In this document: piece by piece, positions 26,273 through 36,896 of the stretch | Numbering within the stretch: position 1 is the stretch's first letter | How the letters are laid out: every line of letters begins with the position of its first letter | Assembly (NCBI RefSeq): GCF_018139985.1 | Contig: NZ_JAGSOU010000005.1 | Span: forward strand, 1 to 64,000 | Source: Actibacterium sp. MT2.3-13A | GTDB taxonomy: Bacteria > Pseudomonadota > Alphaproteobacteria > Rhodobacterales > Rhodobacteraceae | Length of the DNA stretch: 64,000 bases | Direction: 5' to 3' | Made by a program: the position numbers and the translations under genes | The notes under the pieces: generated by a model | What the model was told of the DNA's origin: nothing | Seen by the model: only the letters and a program-made list of their open reading frames with translations | Databases searched by the model: none

Positions 26273-27028
26273 ATGGGAATTCTTGAAGTCAAGGGCGTCA
26301 ACAAGCGCTTCGGCGGCCTCCAGGCGCTGGGGGATGTGAACCTCAGCGTGCAGGAGAACACCGTGCACGCCATCATCGGGCCGAACGGCGCGGGCAAGTC
26401 CACCCTGCTCAACTGCCTGGTGGGCAAGCTGATCCCCGACACCGGCTCGGTGATGTTCGACGGTCAAAGCGTGCTGGGGCGCAAGCCGCACGAGATCAAC
26501 CAGATGGGCATCTCCCGCGTGTTCCAGACGCCCGAGATCTTCGGCGACCTGACGGTGCTGGAAAACGTGCTCATCCCCTGCTTCGCGCGGCGCGACGGCG
26601 CCTTCCGCATGCACGCCTTCGAGACCGTCGCCAATGAGGCCGAGATGATCGAAAAGGCCATGACCATGCTCGAGGACGTGAACATGGCCGACAAGCGGCA
26701 CATGCACTCTGCCTCGATGTCGCGCGGCGACAAGCGGCGGCTGGAAATGGCCATGTGCCTGGTGCAGGAACCCAAGCTGCTGCTGCTCGACGAGCCCACC
26801 GCCGGCATGGCCCGCGCCGACACCAACAACACGATCGACCTGCTCAAGGAGATCAAGGCGAAGCGCGACATCACCATGGCAATCATCGAGCACGACATGC
26901 ATGTGGTGTTCTCGCTTGCCGACCGGATCACGGTCTTGGCCCAGGGCACGCCGCTGGTCGAGGATACGCCGGAAAACATCAAGGGCCACCCCAAGGTGCG
27001 CGAAGCCTATCTGGGCGAAAGCGCGTAA
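26273..27028 (+). CDS. LivG-type ABC ATPase
   Basis: A 251-residue ATPase. Walker A is GPNGAGKST near residue 38, followed by the LivG-type VFQTPEIFGDLTVLENV. The signature region reads SMSRGDKRRLEMAMCL, where the usual LSGG is changed to MSRG. Walker B is LLLDEPTAGM and the switch His is in IIEHDMHVVF. The altered signature motif is notable, since the Ser-Gly-Gly contacts ATP in the dimer. ATG 26273 is preceded by GAGGAGG; an upstream in-frame ATG would overlap the permease gene. Confidence 0.85.
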   Translation: MGILEVKGVNKRFGGLQALGDVNLSVQENTVHAIIGPNGAGKSTLLNCLVGKLIPDTGSVMFDGQSVLGRKPHEINQMGISRVFQTPEIFGDLTVLENVLIPCFARRDGAFRMHAFETVANEAEMIEKAMTMLEDVNMADKRHMHSASMSRGDKRRLEMAMCLVQEPKLLLLDEPTAGMARADTNNTIDLLKEIKAKRDITMAIIEHDMHVVFSLADRITVLAQGTPLVEDTPENIKGHPKVREAYLGESA

Positions 27029-27040
27029 GGAGCCGATGCC

Positions 27041-27796
<756 letters not shown>

Positions 27797-27875
27797 GCCC
27801 GTCCCTGCCTGGGGCCGCCGAAACGCGCGCCCCCGGGCAGGGCATTCCAAGACAGACTTCCAAGGGGGGAGACCC

Positions 27876-29825
<1,950 letters not shown>

Positions 29826-29863
29826 CGCTCCCCGAAGGCGGCCCCGCGGGGCCGCCCTCCTGC

Positions 29864-29894
29864 GGGCCGGCCTTGCGCCGGCCCTTTTCTTTTT
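29864..29894 (+). terminator. Rho-independent terminator after acsA
   Basis: GGGCCGGC and GCCGGCCC form 8-base perfect arms around a 5-base loop, directly followed by TTTTCTTTTT. It ends the ABC transporter-acs operon. A second GC hairpin without U-tract lies just upstream (about 29838-29857). Confidence 0.85.
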
Positions 29895-30052
29895 CGGAGA
29901 GGCCGAAAACCGCGGCCGGAGGGGCCGGTGCGCTGATCAGGCATCCCGCCTGCCCTTGTCACTGCCCCTCTCCACAAGCGCCCGCCCCAAAGAAAAGCGC
30001 CCGCCCTCACCGGACGGGCGCCAACCCCTGTCACGAATGGCAGTCGCCTGTC

Positions 30053-30202
30053 TCAGCAACCCGGCGGCGTCACCGTGGCCATCTCGCTGATCTCGGCCAC
30101 GCCGGGCTCGCATTCGCCGATCTCCTCTTCGGTGGCGCAGGCGGTCAGCACGCTCAGCCCGACCAGGCAGGCGGCGATGCGCAGGGCAGTCTTGACGGTC
30201 AT
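30053..30202 (-). CDS. Small predicted lipoprotein
   Basis: A 49-residue protein. The N-terminus is basic (MTVKTALR), then a hydrophobic core and a lipobox LTAC with Cys near residue 22. The mature part is acidic (ATEEEIGECEP) with two further Cys residues, one at the very C-terminus. GGGAGAGAAG precedes the ATG. It resembles small entericidin-like or other cell-envelope lipoproteins in size only. Function unknown. It faces away from the neighbouring lipoprotein gene. Confidence 0.6.
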   Translation of the reverse strand: MTVKTALRIAACLVGLSVLTACATEEEIGECEPGVAEISEMATVTPPGC

Positions 30203-30409
30203 CTTCTCTCTCCCTCGTTGCGTGATGGGGTCCGGCCCGCATCCCTCCCGGCGATCTTTGCCAAGGCTTCGCGGCGGGTCAAGCGCGCCGGTTGCGCGAC
30301 CCGACGTCAGCGGCCGGGGCGGGTTTGATGGATATCAATCCGCGCCCGCCGCCAAGCCGCTATCATGAGCGTGGGAAACCATTCCCCCACACGAGAGAGG
30401 AGTCTCGAG

Positions 30410-30685
30410 ATGCGCAAGAATATCCTGATGGCCGCCACTGCCGGCCTGTTCACCCTGGCCGCCTGCAACGGCATGTCCCGCGACGAGGAGATGTTCGTTG
30501 GCGCCCTGGCCGGGGCCACCCTCGCCATCATCACCGCCGACGCGCTGGACGCCGACCCCAACTGGGTGGTCGTGGCCGCCCTGACCGGGGCCGCGGTGGG
30601 CTCGCTGGTCGCCATCGACCGGCGCAACGACCGCTGCGCCTATGCCCGCGCCGACGGCCGCTACCGCGTCACGCGCTGCCGCTGA
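30410..30685 (+). CDS. Small glycine-zipper-like lipoprotein
   Basis: A 91-residue protein with a lipoprotein signal ending in LAAC (Cys near residue 19). The mature part has small-residue-rich segments (FVGALAGATLAIITADAL and ALTGAAVGSLVAI), resembling glycine-zipper helices that insert in the outer membrane. The C-terminus is basic with two Cys residues. GAGAGGAG precedes ATG 30410. A 17-base gap separates it from the convergent dehydrogenase gene start side. Function unknown. Confidence 0.65.
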   Translation: MRKNILMAATAGLFTLAACNGMSRDEEMFVGALAGATLAIITADALDADPNWVVVAALTGAAVGSLVAIDRRNDRCAYARADGRYRVTRCR

Positions 30686-30694
30686 ACCGGCGGC

Positions 30695-31498
30695 TTACTG
30701 CGCCGTCCAGCCGCCATCTACCGGGATGGCGGTGCCGGTGACGTTATGCGCGATGGGCGCGCAAAGCCACAGCGCCAGCGCCCCGATCTCGGACGGGTCC
30801 GAGGTGCGGCGCGAGGGTTGCTTTTCGGCCAGGAGATCGGCGATGCCGGCGTCGCGGTCGCCGCCATGCGCCTTGGCGCGCGCCGCGACCTGCGGCTCGA
30901 TCAGCGAGGTCTCGGTCCAGCCGGGGCAGATGCAGTTGACGGTGACGCCGCCCTGCGCCTTGGTGCCCGCTGCGGCATATTCCAGCGCCGCCACCCGGCT
31001 CAGACCCACCAGGCCGAATTTCGCCGCCACATAGGGCGCCTTCTCGACCGAGGCCACCAGCCCGTGCACCGAGGCGATGTTGATCACCCGCCCGTAGCCG
31101 CGCGCGGCCATGCCCGGCAGCGCCGCCTGCATGGTGGCGAAGGCCGCCGACAGGTTCACCGCCAGGATCGCGTCCCATGTAGCGCGCGGCATCTCGGCCA
31201 GCGGCGCGGTGTGCTGGATGCCGGCATTGTTGACCAGGATGTCCGGCCCGCCCCAGGCCGCCACCGCCTTCATCAGCCGCGCGGTCTCGTCGGCATCGCG
31301 CAGGTCTCCGTGAAAGAACTCCGCCTCCGGCGCGCCGGCCTTTTCCAGATGCGCGCAGGCCTCGCGGATCTCCATGTCGCCGGCGATCCCGTGCACCGCG
31401 ATACGCGCGCCCGCACCCGCCAGCGCCTCCGCGATGGCCAGCCCGATGCCCTGCACCGAGCCCGTCACCAGCGCCGTCTTCCCAGTCAAGTCGGTCAT
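30695..31498 (-). CDS. bdhA: 3-hydroxybutyrate dehydrogenase (SDR family)
   Basis: A 267-residue short-chain dehydrogenase. The NAD motif is TGSVQGIGLAIAEAL, the NNAG motif is present, and the active site reads INIASVHG with YVAAKFGLVGLSR (Ser, Tyr, Lys). VHGLVAS and CPGWTETSLIEPQV are typical of D-3-hydroxybutyrate dehydrogenase, which converts 3-hydroxybutyrate to acetoacetate in polyhydroxybutyrate turnover. Its ATG overlaps the TGA of the acyl-CoA synthetase gene upstream, so the two are co-translated. Confidence 0.85.
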   Translation of the reverse strand: MTDLTGKTALVTGSVQGIGLAIAEALAGAGARIAVHGIAGDMEIREACAHLEKAGAPEAEFFHGDLRDADETARLMKAVAAWGGPDILVNNAGIQHTAPLAEMPRATWDAILAVNLSAAFATMQAALPGMAARGYGRVINIASVHGLVASVEKAPYVAAKFGLVGLSRVAALEYAAAGTKAQGGVTVNCICPGWTETSLIEPQVAARAKAHGGDRDAGIADLLAEKQPSRRTSDPSEIGALALWLCAPIAHNVTGTAIPVDGGWTAQ

Positions 31499-33012
31499 GT
31501 CTCCGTCTCCTCCAACATCTTGCGCAGCTCGGTCTTCAGGACCTTGCCGTAATTGTTCTTGGGCAGTTCGGGCAGCATGACATAGGCCTTGGGCCGCTTG
31601 AAGCGCGCGATCTGCGCCAGGCAATGCGCGTCGAGCGCCGCCTCGTCGATCCCGGCGCCCGGCGCCGCCACCAGGAAGGCCACCACCTCCTCGCCCCACT
31701 CCGCCGATGGCCGCCCCACCACCGCGGCCTCGCGCACCGAAGGATGGCTCAGCAGCACTTCCTCGACCTCGCGGGGGTAGATGTTGCTGCCGCCCGAGAT
31801 GATCACGTCCCTGGAACGGTCGACCAGCGTCAGGTAGCCCTCCGCGTCCAGCGTGCCGAGGTCGCCGGTCATCAGCCAGCCGTCCCTCAGCGTCTTCCGC
31901 GTGGCCTCCGGCGCCTGCCAGTAGCCCGGCATCACCGGCAGGCCGCGCACCGCGATCTCGCCCACCTCGCCCGGCGGCAGCGCCGCGCCCGCGCCATCGA
32001 CCACCGCCACGTCCACCACCGATTGTGCCCGCCCGACCGAGGCCAGCCGCGCGCGCCAGCGCGGATGGGCGCGGTCGGCGACCTCGGCGCGGGAAAGCGC
32101 GGTGATCGCCATCGGGCATTCGCCCTGGCCGTAGATCTGGACGAAGCGCGGGCCGAACCAGTCCACCGCCTCCTCGATGTCCGCGCGGTACATCGGCCCG
32201 CCGCCGTAGACGATGGTCTTGATTCCGGCGCCGCGCTTGCCCGTTGCCCGCGCCGCGTCGGTCAGCCGCCGCACCATGGTCGGGGCCATAAACATCGACA
32301 GCGGTCCCAGCCGCTCCGCCAGGTCCAGCACTTCGCCGGCGTCGAAGCCCTGCGACGCCGGGCACAGATGCCGGGCCCCCATCCGCACATGGATCGGCGC
32401 ATAGAGCCCCGCCCCGTGGCTCATCGGGGCGGCGTAGCAGGCCGCATCCTCGGCGCGCACCTCATCGACGTCGATCGGATAGGACAGCGAAGTCGCCGCC
32501 AGCATCCCGTGGGTGATCTGCACCCCCTTGGGCCTGCCCGTCGTGCCCGAGGTGTAGAACAGCCAGGCCAGATCCCCCGGCGCGCGCGGCGCCGGCGCCA
32601 TGCCCACGCCCGCCGTCATCCCGGCGAAGGCCGCGCCGGTGACATCGACCAGCGGCACGTCGGTCTCCGCGGACAGCGCCGCCCCCGGATCGGGCGTCAC
32701 GAATCCCAGCTTCGCGCCGCTCGCGGCGATGATCCACGCCGCCTCGCGCGCGTGCAGCTTGGCATTGACCGGCACCGCGGCCGCCCCCGCGAACCAGATT
32801 CCATAAAGCGCGACCAGATACTCGGGGCAATTCTTCATGAACAGCGCCACCCGGTCGCCGGGCGCCACGCCGCGTCCAGCCAGCGCCGCGCCCAGCGCGG
32901 CCGCGCGCGCGGCGAAGCCGGCATAATCGGCCACCACCCGCTCGCCCAGCATCAGCGCCGGCCGGTCGCCCCGCGCCCCCGCCACCCGCTGCAACCAAAG
33001 CGCAAGGTTCAT
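31495..33012 (-). CDS. Acyl-CoA synthetase (AMP-forming)
   Basis: A 505-residue adenylate-forming ligase. The P-loop reads [29 protein letters not shown] occupies the A5 position; WLMTGDLGTLD and DVIISGGSNIYPREVEEVL are the A7 and hinge motifs; the catalytic Lys lies in PKNNYGKVLKTEL. Length and motifs fit medium- or long-chain acyl-CoA or aryl-CoA ligases more than acetyl-CoA synthetase. The pairing with 3-hydroxybutyrate dehydrogenase suggests it may activate acetoacetate or a related acid. ATG 33012 follows GGGAGGAGGGG. Confidence 0.8.
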   Translation of the reverse strand: MNLALWLQRVAGARGDRPALMLGERVVADYAGFAARAAALGAALAGRGVAPGDRVALFMKNCPEYLVALYGIWFAGAAAVPVNAKLHAREAAWIIAASGAKLGFVTPDPGAALSAETDVPLVDVTGAAFAGMTAGVGMAPAPRAPGDLAWLFYTSGTTGRPKGVQITHGMLAATSLSYPIDVDEVRAEDAACYAAPMSHGAGLYAPIHVRMGARHLCPASQGFDAGEVLDLAERLGPLSMFMAPTMVRRLTDAARATGKRGAGIKTIVYGGGPMYRADIEEAVDWFGPRFVQIYGQGECPMAITALSRAEVADRAHPRWRARLASVGRAQSVVDVAVVDGAGAALPPGEVGEIAVRGLPVMPGYWQAPEATRKTLRDGWLMTGDLGTLDAEGYLTLVDRSRDVIISGGSNIYPREVEEVLLSHPSVREAAVVGRPSAEWGEEVVAFLVAAPGAGIDEAALDAHCLAQIARFKRPKAYVMLPELPKNNYGKVLKTELRKMLEETET

Positions 33013-33080
33013 GCCGCCCCTCCTCCCCACAGGCTTTCGCCCAGAACGCCACGGCCCGGCAGCCTTGTCAAACCGCCCCC

Positions 33081-33174
33081 TTCTTCTTGGCGAAAATACT
33101 CGTTCCACGGCCGCCCCCGCGCCCCCGCGCGAGGCCCTCGCGCATCGCGTTTTGAGTATTTGCGCCAAGAAGAA
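33081..33174. repeat. Long inverted repeat of the dispersed intergenic family
   Basis: Two 21-base arms (33081-33101 and 33154-33174) match at 20 of 21 positions; they carry the core TTCTTCTTGGCG and AATACTC. The arms flank a GC-rich 52-base loop. It lies between the binding protein gene and the acyl-CoA synthetase gene. Related half-copies occur at 38391-38438, 42024-42040 and 50490-50507. Confidence 0.7.
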
Positions 33175-33224
33175 AGGGCGCCCGATCCAGGGGCGCCCTT
33201 CCGGTCGGGCCGATGGCGCGGGGC

Positions 33225-34214
33225 CTATTTCAGCGCCGCGTCGGTGATGGCGTGGGTCCAAGCCCCCTCGGGCTCGCGCGAGATCACCGGGTCCGAGCCG
33301 CCCGACAGCAGCGAGGCCACCGTGCGCGCGTAATCCCCCGGGTCGAGCGCGCCGTTCGAGCCGGCGGTCAGCTTTGCCACCTCGCGCATCATGCGCTTCT
33401 GGTGCTTCTCCGTCTGGGCGCCGGTCTCGTCATTCTCCAGCACGATCTCGGCGGCCTCGTCGGGGTTCTCCTCGGCCCATTTCCAGCCCTTCATGGAGGC
33501 CCGGACGAAGCGCACCAGCTTGTCCACCTCGGCCGGATCGGCCAGTTTCTCCTCAAGAACATAAAGCCCGTCCTCCAGCGTCGCCACGCCCTGGTCCTCG
33601 TATTTGAAGGTCACCAGATCGTCGGGGCTGAGCCCCGCGTCGATCACCTGCCAATACTCGTTATAGGTCATGGTCGAGACGCAATCGGCCTGCTTCTGCA
33701 GCAGCGGATCGACGTTGAACCCCTGCTTCAGCACGGTCACCCCATCCGCCCCGCCATCGGTGGGGATGCCCAGCTGGCTCATCCAGCTCAGGAAGGGGAA
33801 CTCGTTGCCGAAGAACCACACGCCCAGCGTCTTGCCCGGGAAATCCTCGGGGCCCTTGATCCCGGTCTCGGCGCGGCAGGTCAGCATCATGCCCGATCTC
33901 TTGAAGGGCTGGGCGATATTGACCAGCGGCAGCCCCTTCTCGCGCGCCGCCAGCGCCGAGGGCATCCAGTCGATCACCACATCCGCGGCGCCGCCCGCGA
34001 CCACTTGGGTGGGCGCGATGTCGGGCCCGCCCGGCTTGATCGTGACATCCAGATCCTCTTCCTCGTAGAACCCCTTGTCGAGGGCCACGTAGTAGCCGGC
34101 GAACTGCGCCTGCGTGACCCATTTGAGCTGGAGCGTCAGGTCGTCCGCGGCCTGCGCCCCCCCGGCCATCAGGGTGACGGCCCCGGCCAGCGTCGTCGTT
34201 AATAGCTTCCTCAT
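33225..34214 (-). CDS. NMT1/THI5-like ABC substrate-binding protein
   Basis: A 329-residue periplasmic binding protein with a signal peptide ending GGAQAAD (cleavage near residue 22). The mature start LTLQLKWVTQAQFAGYYVALDKGFYEEEDLDV is the NMT1/THI5-like pattern of importers for pyrimidine or thiamine precursors and related bases. FNVDPLLQKQADCVSTMTYNEYW is also characteristic. It is the most distal gene of a long minus-strand operon with pyrimidine catabolic genes, so uracil, thymine, dihydropyrimidine or hydantoin is a likely ligand. Confidence 0.82.
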   Translation of the reverse strand: MRKLLTTTLAGAVTLMAGGAQAADDLTLQLKWVTQAQFAGYYVALDKGFYEEEDLDVTIKPGGPDIAPTQVVAGGAADVVIDWMPSALAAREKGLPLVNIAQPFKRSGMMLTCRAETGIKGPEDFPGKTLGVWFFGNEFPFLSWMSQLGIPTDGGADGVTVLKQGFNVDPLLQKQADCVSTMTYNEYWQVIDAGLSPDDLVTFKYEDQGVATLEDGLYVLEEKLADPAEVDKLVRFVRASMKGWKWAEENPDEAAEIVLENDETGAQTEKHQKRMMREVAKLTAGSNGALDPGDYARTVASLLSGGSDPVISREPEGAWTHAITDAALK

Positions 34215-34243
34215 GTCTAGACCTCCATGTTGTCGCCTGGTTC

Positions 34244-35095
34244 TTATCTGCGTTGCGAGGGGTGCCAGAACGTCACCCCTTTCTCGACGGCCGCGACCGC
34301 GCCATAAAAGGCCGACCCGGCGAGGGCCGCCACCGCGATCTCCGCCCAGACCATGTCGAGGCTCAGCCGCCCGACCTCGGTGGAAATGCGGAACCCCATC
34401 CCCTTGATGGGCGAGCCGAAGAACTCCGCCACGATCGCGCCGATCAGCGCCAGTGTCGTCGCGATCTTGAGCCCGTTAAAGATGAAGGGCATGGCCGCCG
34501 GCAGGCGCAGCTTCAGCAGCGTCTGCCAGTAGCTCGCCGACCAGGTCTTCATCAGGTCGCGCTGCATCGCGCTGGTGTCGGCCAGCCCCTGCACGGTGTT
34601 CACGAGGACGGGGAAGAACACCATCACCACGACCACCGCCGCCTTCGACTGCCAGTCGAAACCGAACCACATCACCAGGATCGGCGCGGTGCCGATGATC
34701 GGCAGCGCCGCGATGAAATTGCCCACCGGCAACAGCCCGCGCTGCAGAAAGGGAGAGCGGTCGATCAGCACCGCCACCAGCACCGCCGCGCCGCAGCCCA
34801 TCGCGTAGCCCGACAGCGCCCCCTTCACGAAGGTCTGAACGAAATCCACCCACAGGATGTCCAGCGAGCCCCCGATCCGCGCCGCGATCGCGCTCGGCGG
34901 CGGCAGGATCACGCCCGGCACCTCCAGCCCGCGCACCAGCCCCTCCCAGACCACCAGGATGGTGATCCCGAAAATCGCCGGCACGGCCAGCCGCGCCGCC
35001 CGCCCGCCCGCATGGCGCGATGCCGCGATCCGCGCGTTGAGCCACCACGCCCCGGCCCAGAAGAGAAGCGCCAGCCCGACCAGGATCATGCCCAC
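34244..35095 (-). CDS. ABC permease, NitT/TauT family (pyrimidine cluster)
   Basis: A 283-residue inner-membrane permease with about six to seven membrane segments. The EAA-like loop is LMKTWSASYWQTLLKLRLPAAMPFIFNGLK. The family supplies permeases for NMT1-type importers. GTG at 35095 and ATG at 35089 are both possible starts. It lies 29 bases upstream of the binding protein gene and 22 bases after the other permease gene, so the importer has two permease subunits. Confidence 0.85.
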   Translation of the reverse strand: MGMILVGLALLFWAGAWWLNARIAASRHAGGRAARLAVPAIFGITILVVWEGLVRGLEVPGVILPPPSAIAARIGGSLDILWVDFVQTFVKGALSGYAMGCGAAVLVAVLIDRSPFLQRGLLPVGNFIAALPIIGTAPILVMWFGFDWQSKAAVVVVMVFFPVLVNTVQGLADTSAMQRDLMKTWSASYWQTLLKLRLPAAMPFIFNGLKIATTLALIGAIVAEFFGSPIKGMGFRISTEVGRLSLDMVWAEIAVAALAGSAFYGAVAAVEKGVTFWHPSQRR

Positions 35096-35117
35096 GCCCC
35101 CTGCTTCGCGAACGCCC

Positions 35118-35981
35118 TCATCGCGCCATCCCCATCCGCCTCAAGGTGATCCGCTGCGCCAGCCCGATCAGCCCGACCAGGGCCGCCGCCAGCACCGCCG
35201 CGCCGATCAGCGCACTCCAGATCTGCACGGTCTGGCCGTAATAGCTCCCGGCCAGCAACCGCGCGCCGAGCCCCCGCACCGCCCCCGTGGGCAGCTCGCC
35301 CACGATCGCGCCAACAAGGCTCGCCGCCATCCCCACCTTCAGCGAGGCAAAGAGATAGGGCATCGAGGAGGGCCAGCGCAGCTTCCACAGGGTCTGCACG
35401 CTGCTGGCGTTATAGGTCTTCAGCAGGTCAAGCTGCATCGCGTCCGGGCTGCGCAGCCCCTTGACCATGCCCACCACCACCGGAAAGAACGACAGATAGG
35501 CCGAGATGAACGCCTTGGGCAGAAGCCCCTGCACCCCGACCGAGTTCAGCACCACGATGATCATCGGCGCGATGGCGAGGATGGGAATGGTCTGCGAGGC
35601 GATCGCCCAGGGCATCACGCTCATGTCCATGGCGCGGTTGTGCACGATGCCGATGGCCAGCGCGATCCCCGCAGCGGTGCCGATGGCAAAGCCCAGCAGC
35701 GTCGCGCTCAGCGTGATCCCAGCGTGATAGACCAGGCTGCGCTTTGAGGTGATCTTCTTCGCCACGGTGGTGTCCCACAACTCGGCGGCCACCTGGTGCG
35801 GCGCGGGTAGCTTGGGGCGCTCCTGGTGCAGGGTGTCGGCCACCACCTCGGCCAGCGACAACTCGACCCCGGCGCGCACCGCCTGGTCGCGCGTCCAGGC
35901 CGCATTCATGCCCACGGCCGCAGCGTACCACAGCGCCAGGATCGCGGCGACGATCGTCACGATGGGCAGCACGCCTTTCAT
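35118..35981 (-). CDS. ABC permease, NitT/TauT family (pyrimidine cluster)
   Basis: A 287-residue permease with about six membrane segments and an N-terminal membrane anchor. The coupling loop reads LLKTYNASSVQTLWKLRWPSSMPYLFASLK. A periplasmic segment (about residues 30-80, EVVADTLHQERPKLPAPHQV) is typical of this family. It is likely the heterodimer partner of the other permease in this operon. Confidence 0.85.
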   Translation of the reverse strand: MKGVLPIVTIVAAILALWYAAAVGMNAAWTRDQAVRAGVELSLAEVVADTLHQERPKLPAPHQVAAELWDTTVAKKITSKRSLVYHAGITLSATLLGFAIGTAAGIALAIGIVHNRAMDMSVMPWAIASQTIPILAIAPMIIVVLNSVGVQGLLPKAFISAYLSFFPVVVGMVKGLRSPDAMQLDLLKTYNASSVQTLWKLRWPSSMPYLFASLKVGMAASLVGAIVGELPTGAVRGLGARLLAGSYYGQTVQIWSALIGAAVLAAALVGLIGLAQRITLRRMGMAR

Positions 35982-36059
35982 GGCCGCGCCTCCGTCGCGA
36001 AAGGTTTCACACGAGGGCCATATGGCAAACGCATGCTCCCCTGATCGCGGCTTCCGGCT

Positions 36060-36884
36060 TCAGTCGTCATAGGCATGCCCCGCCCTCAGCCCCTGGCGCA
36101 CCCGGTGCGCCACCTCCAGGAATTCCGGCGTGTCGCGGATATCGAGCGGCCTCTCCCTCGGCAAAGGGCTCTCGATCACGTCGGTGATCCGCCCCGGCCG
36201 GGGCGACATCACCACGATCTTCGTCGACAGATACACCGCCTCGGGGATGGAGTGGGTGACGAAGCCGATCGTCTTTCCCGTCCGCGCCCAGAGCGCCAGC
36301 AACTGCTCGTTCAGATGATCGCGCACGATCTCGTCCAAGGCCCCGAAGGGCTCATCCATCAGCAGGATGTCGGCATCAAAGGCCAGCGCCCGCGCGATGC
36401 TCGCCCGCTGCTGCATGCCGCCCGACAGCTGCCAGGGGAACTTCTTGCCAAACCCGGCAAGATCAACGAGTTGCAGCACCTTCTCGACGCGCTCCTGCTG
36501 CTCCGCCCTGGAAAAGCCCATGATCTCAAGCGGCAGCCTGACATTGCCCGCGATGCTGCGCCAGGGGTATAGCCCCGCCGCCTGGAACACATAGCCATAG
36601 GCCCGGCTGCGCCGCGCCTCGTCCGAGGTCATGCCGTTGACGCTGACTGCGCCCCCGGTGGGGTGCTCCAGCCCCGCGATGACCCTCAGAAAGGTGGTCT
36701 TGCCGCAACCCGAGGGGCCGATGAAGCTGACGAAATCGCCCTTTTCGATCTCAAGGTTCACATCCTTAAGCGCCTGCACCGGCCCGTCGCCCGTCTGGAA
36801 GGTCAGGTCCAGCCCCCGCGCCGCGATCACCGGCGCGGGCGCGTCCGCGGCGCCATCGGAACAGAGGATTTTCTCCTGCTTCAT
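36060..36884 (-). CDS. ABC ATPase, NitT/TauT family (pyrimidine cluster)
   Basis: A 274-residue ATPase. Walker A is GPSGCGKTTFLR, the Q-loop FQAAGLYPWRS, the signature LSGGMQQRASIARAL, Walker B LLMDEPFGALDE and the switch His FVTHSIPEAVYLS, all canonical. It energises the two permeases encoded downstream. The start at ATG 36884 follows GAGG; a TTG one codon earlier is also in frame. It begins 9 bases after the hydantoinase gene. Confidence 0.9.
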   Translation of the reverse strand: MKQEKILCSDGAADAPAPVIAARGLDLTFQTGDGPVQALKDVNLEIEKGDFVSFIGPSGCGKTTFLRVIAGLEHPTGGAVSVNGMTSDEARRSRAYGYVFQAAGLYPWRSIAGNVRLPLEIMGFSRAEQQERVEKVLQLVDLAGFGKKFPWQLSGGMQQRASIARALAFDADILLMDEPFGALDEIVRDHLNEQLLALWARTGKTIGFVTHSIPEAVYLSTKIVVMSPRPGRITDVIESPLPRERPLDIRDTPEFLEVAHRVRQGLRAGHAYDD

Positions 36885-36896
36885 CAAGACCTCGCC

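Noticed and set aside
24031-26442. 803-codon minus-strand frame opposite the permease genes
   Set aside because: His/Asp/Gln-rich antisense of LivH and LivM; no conserved motif.
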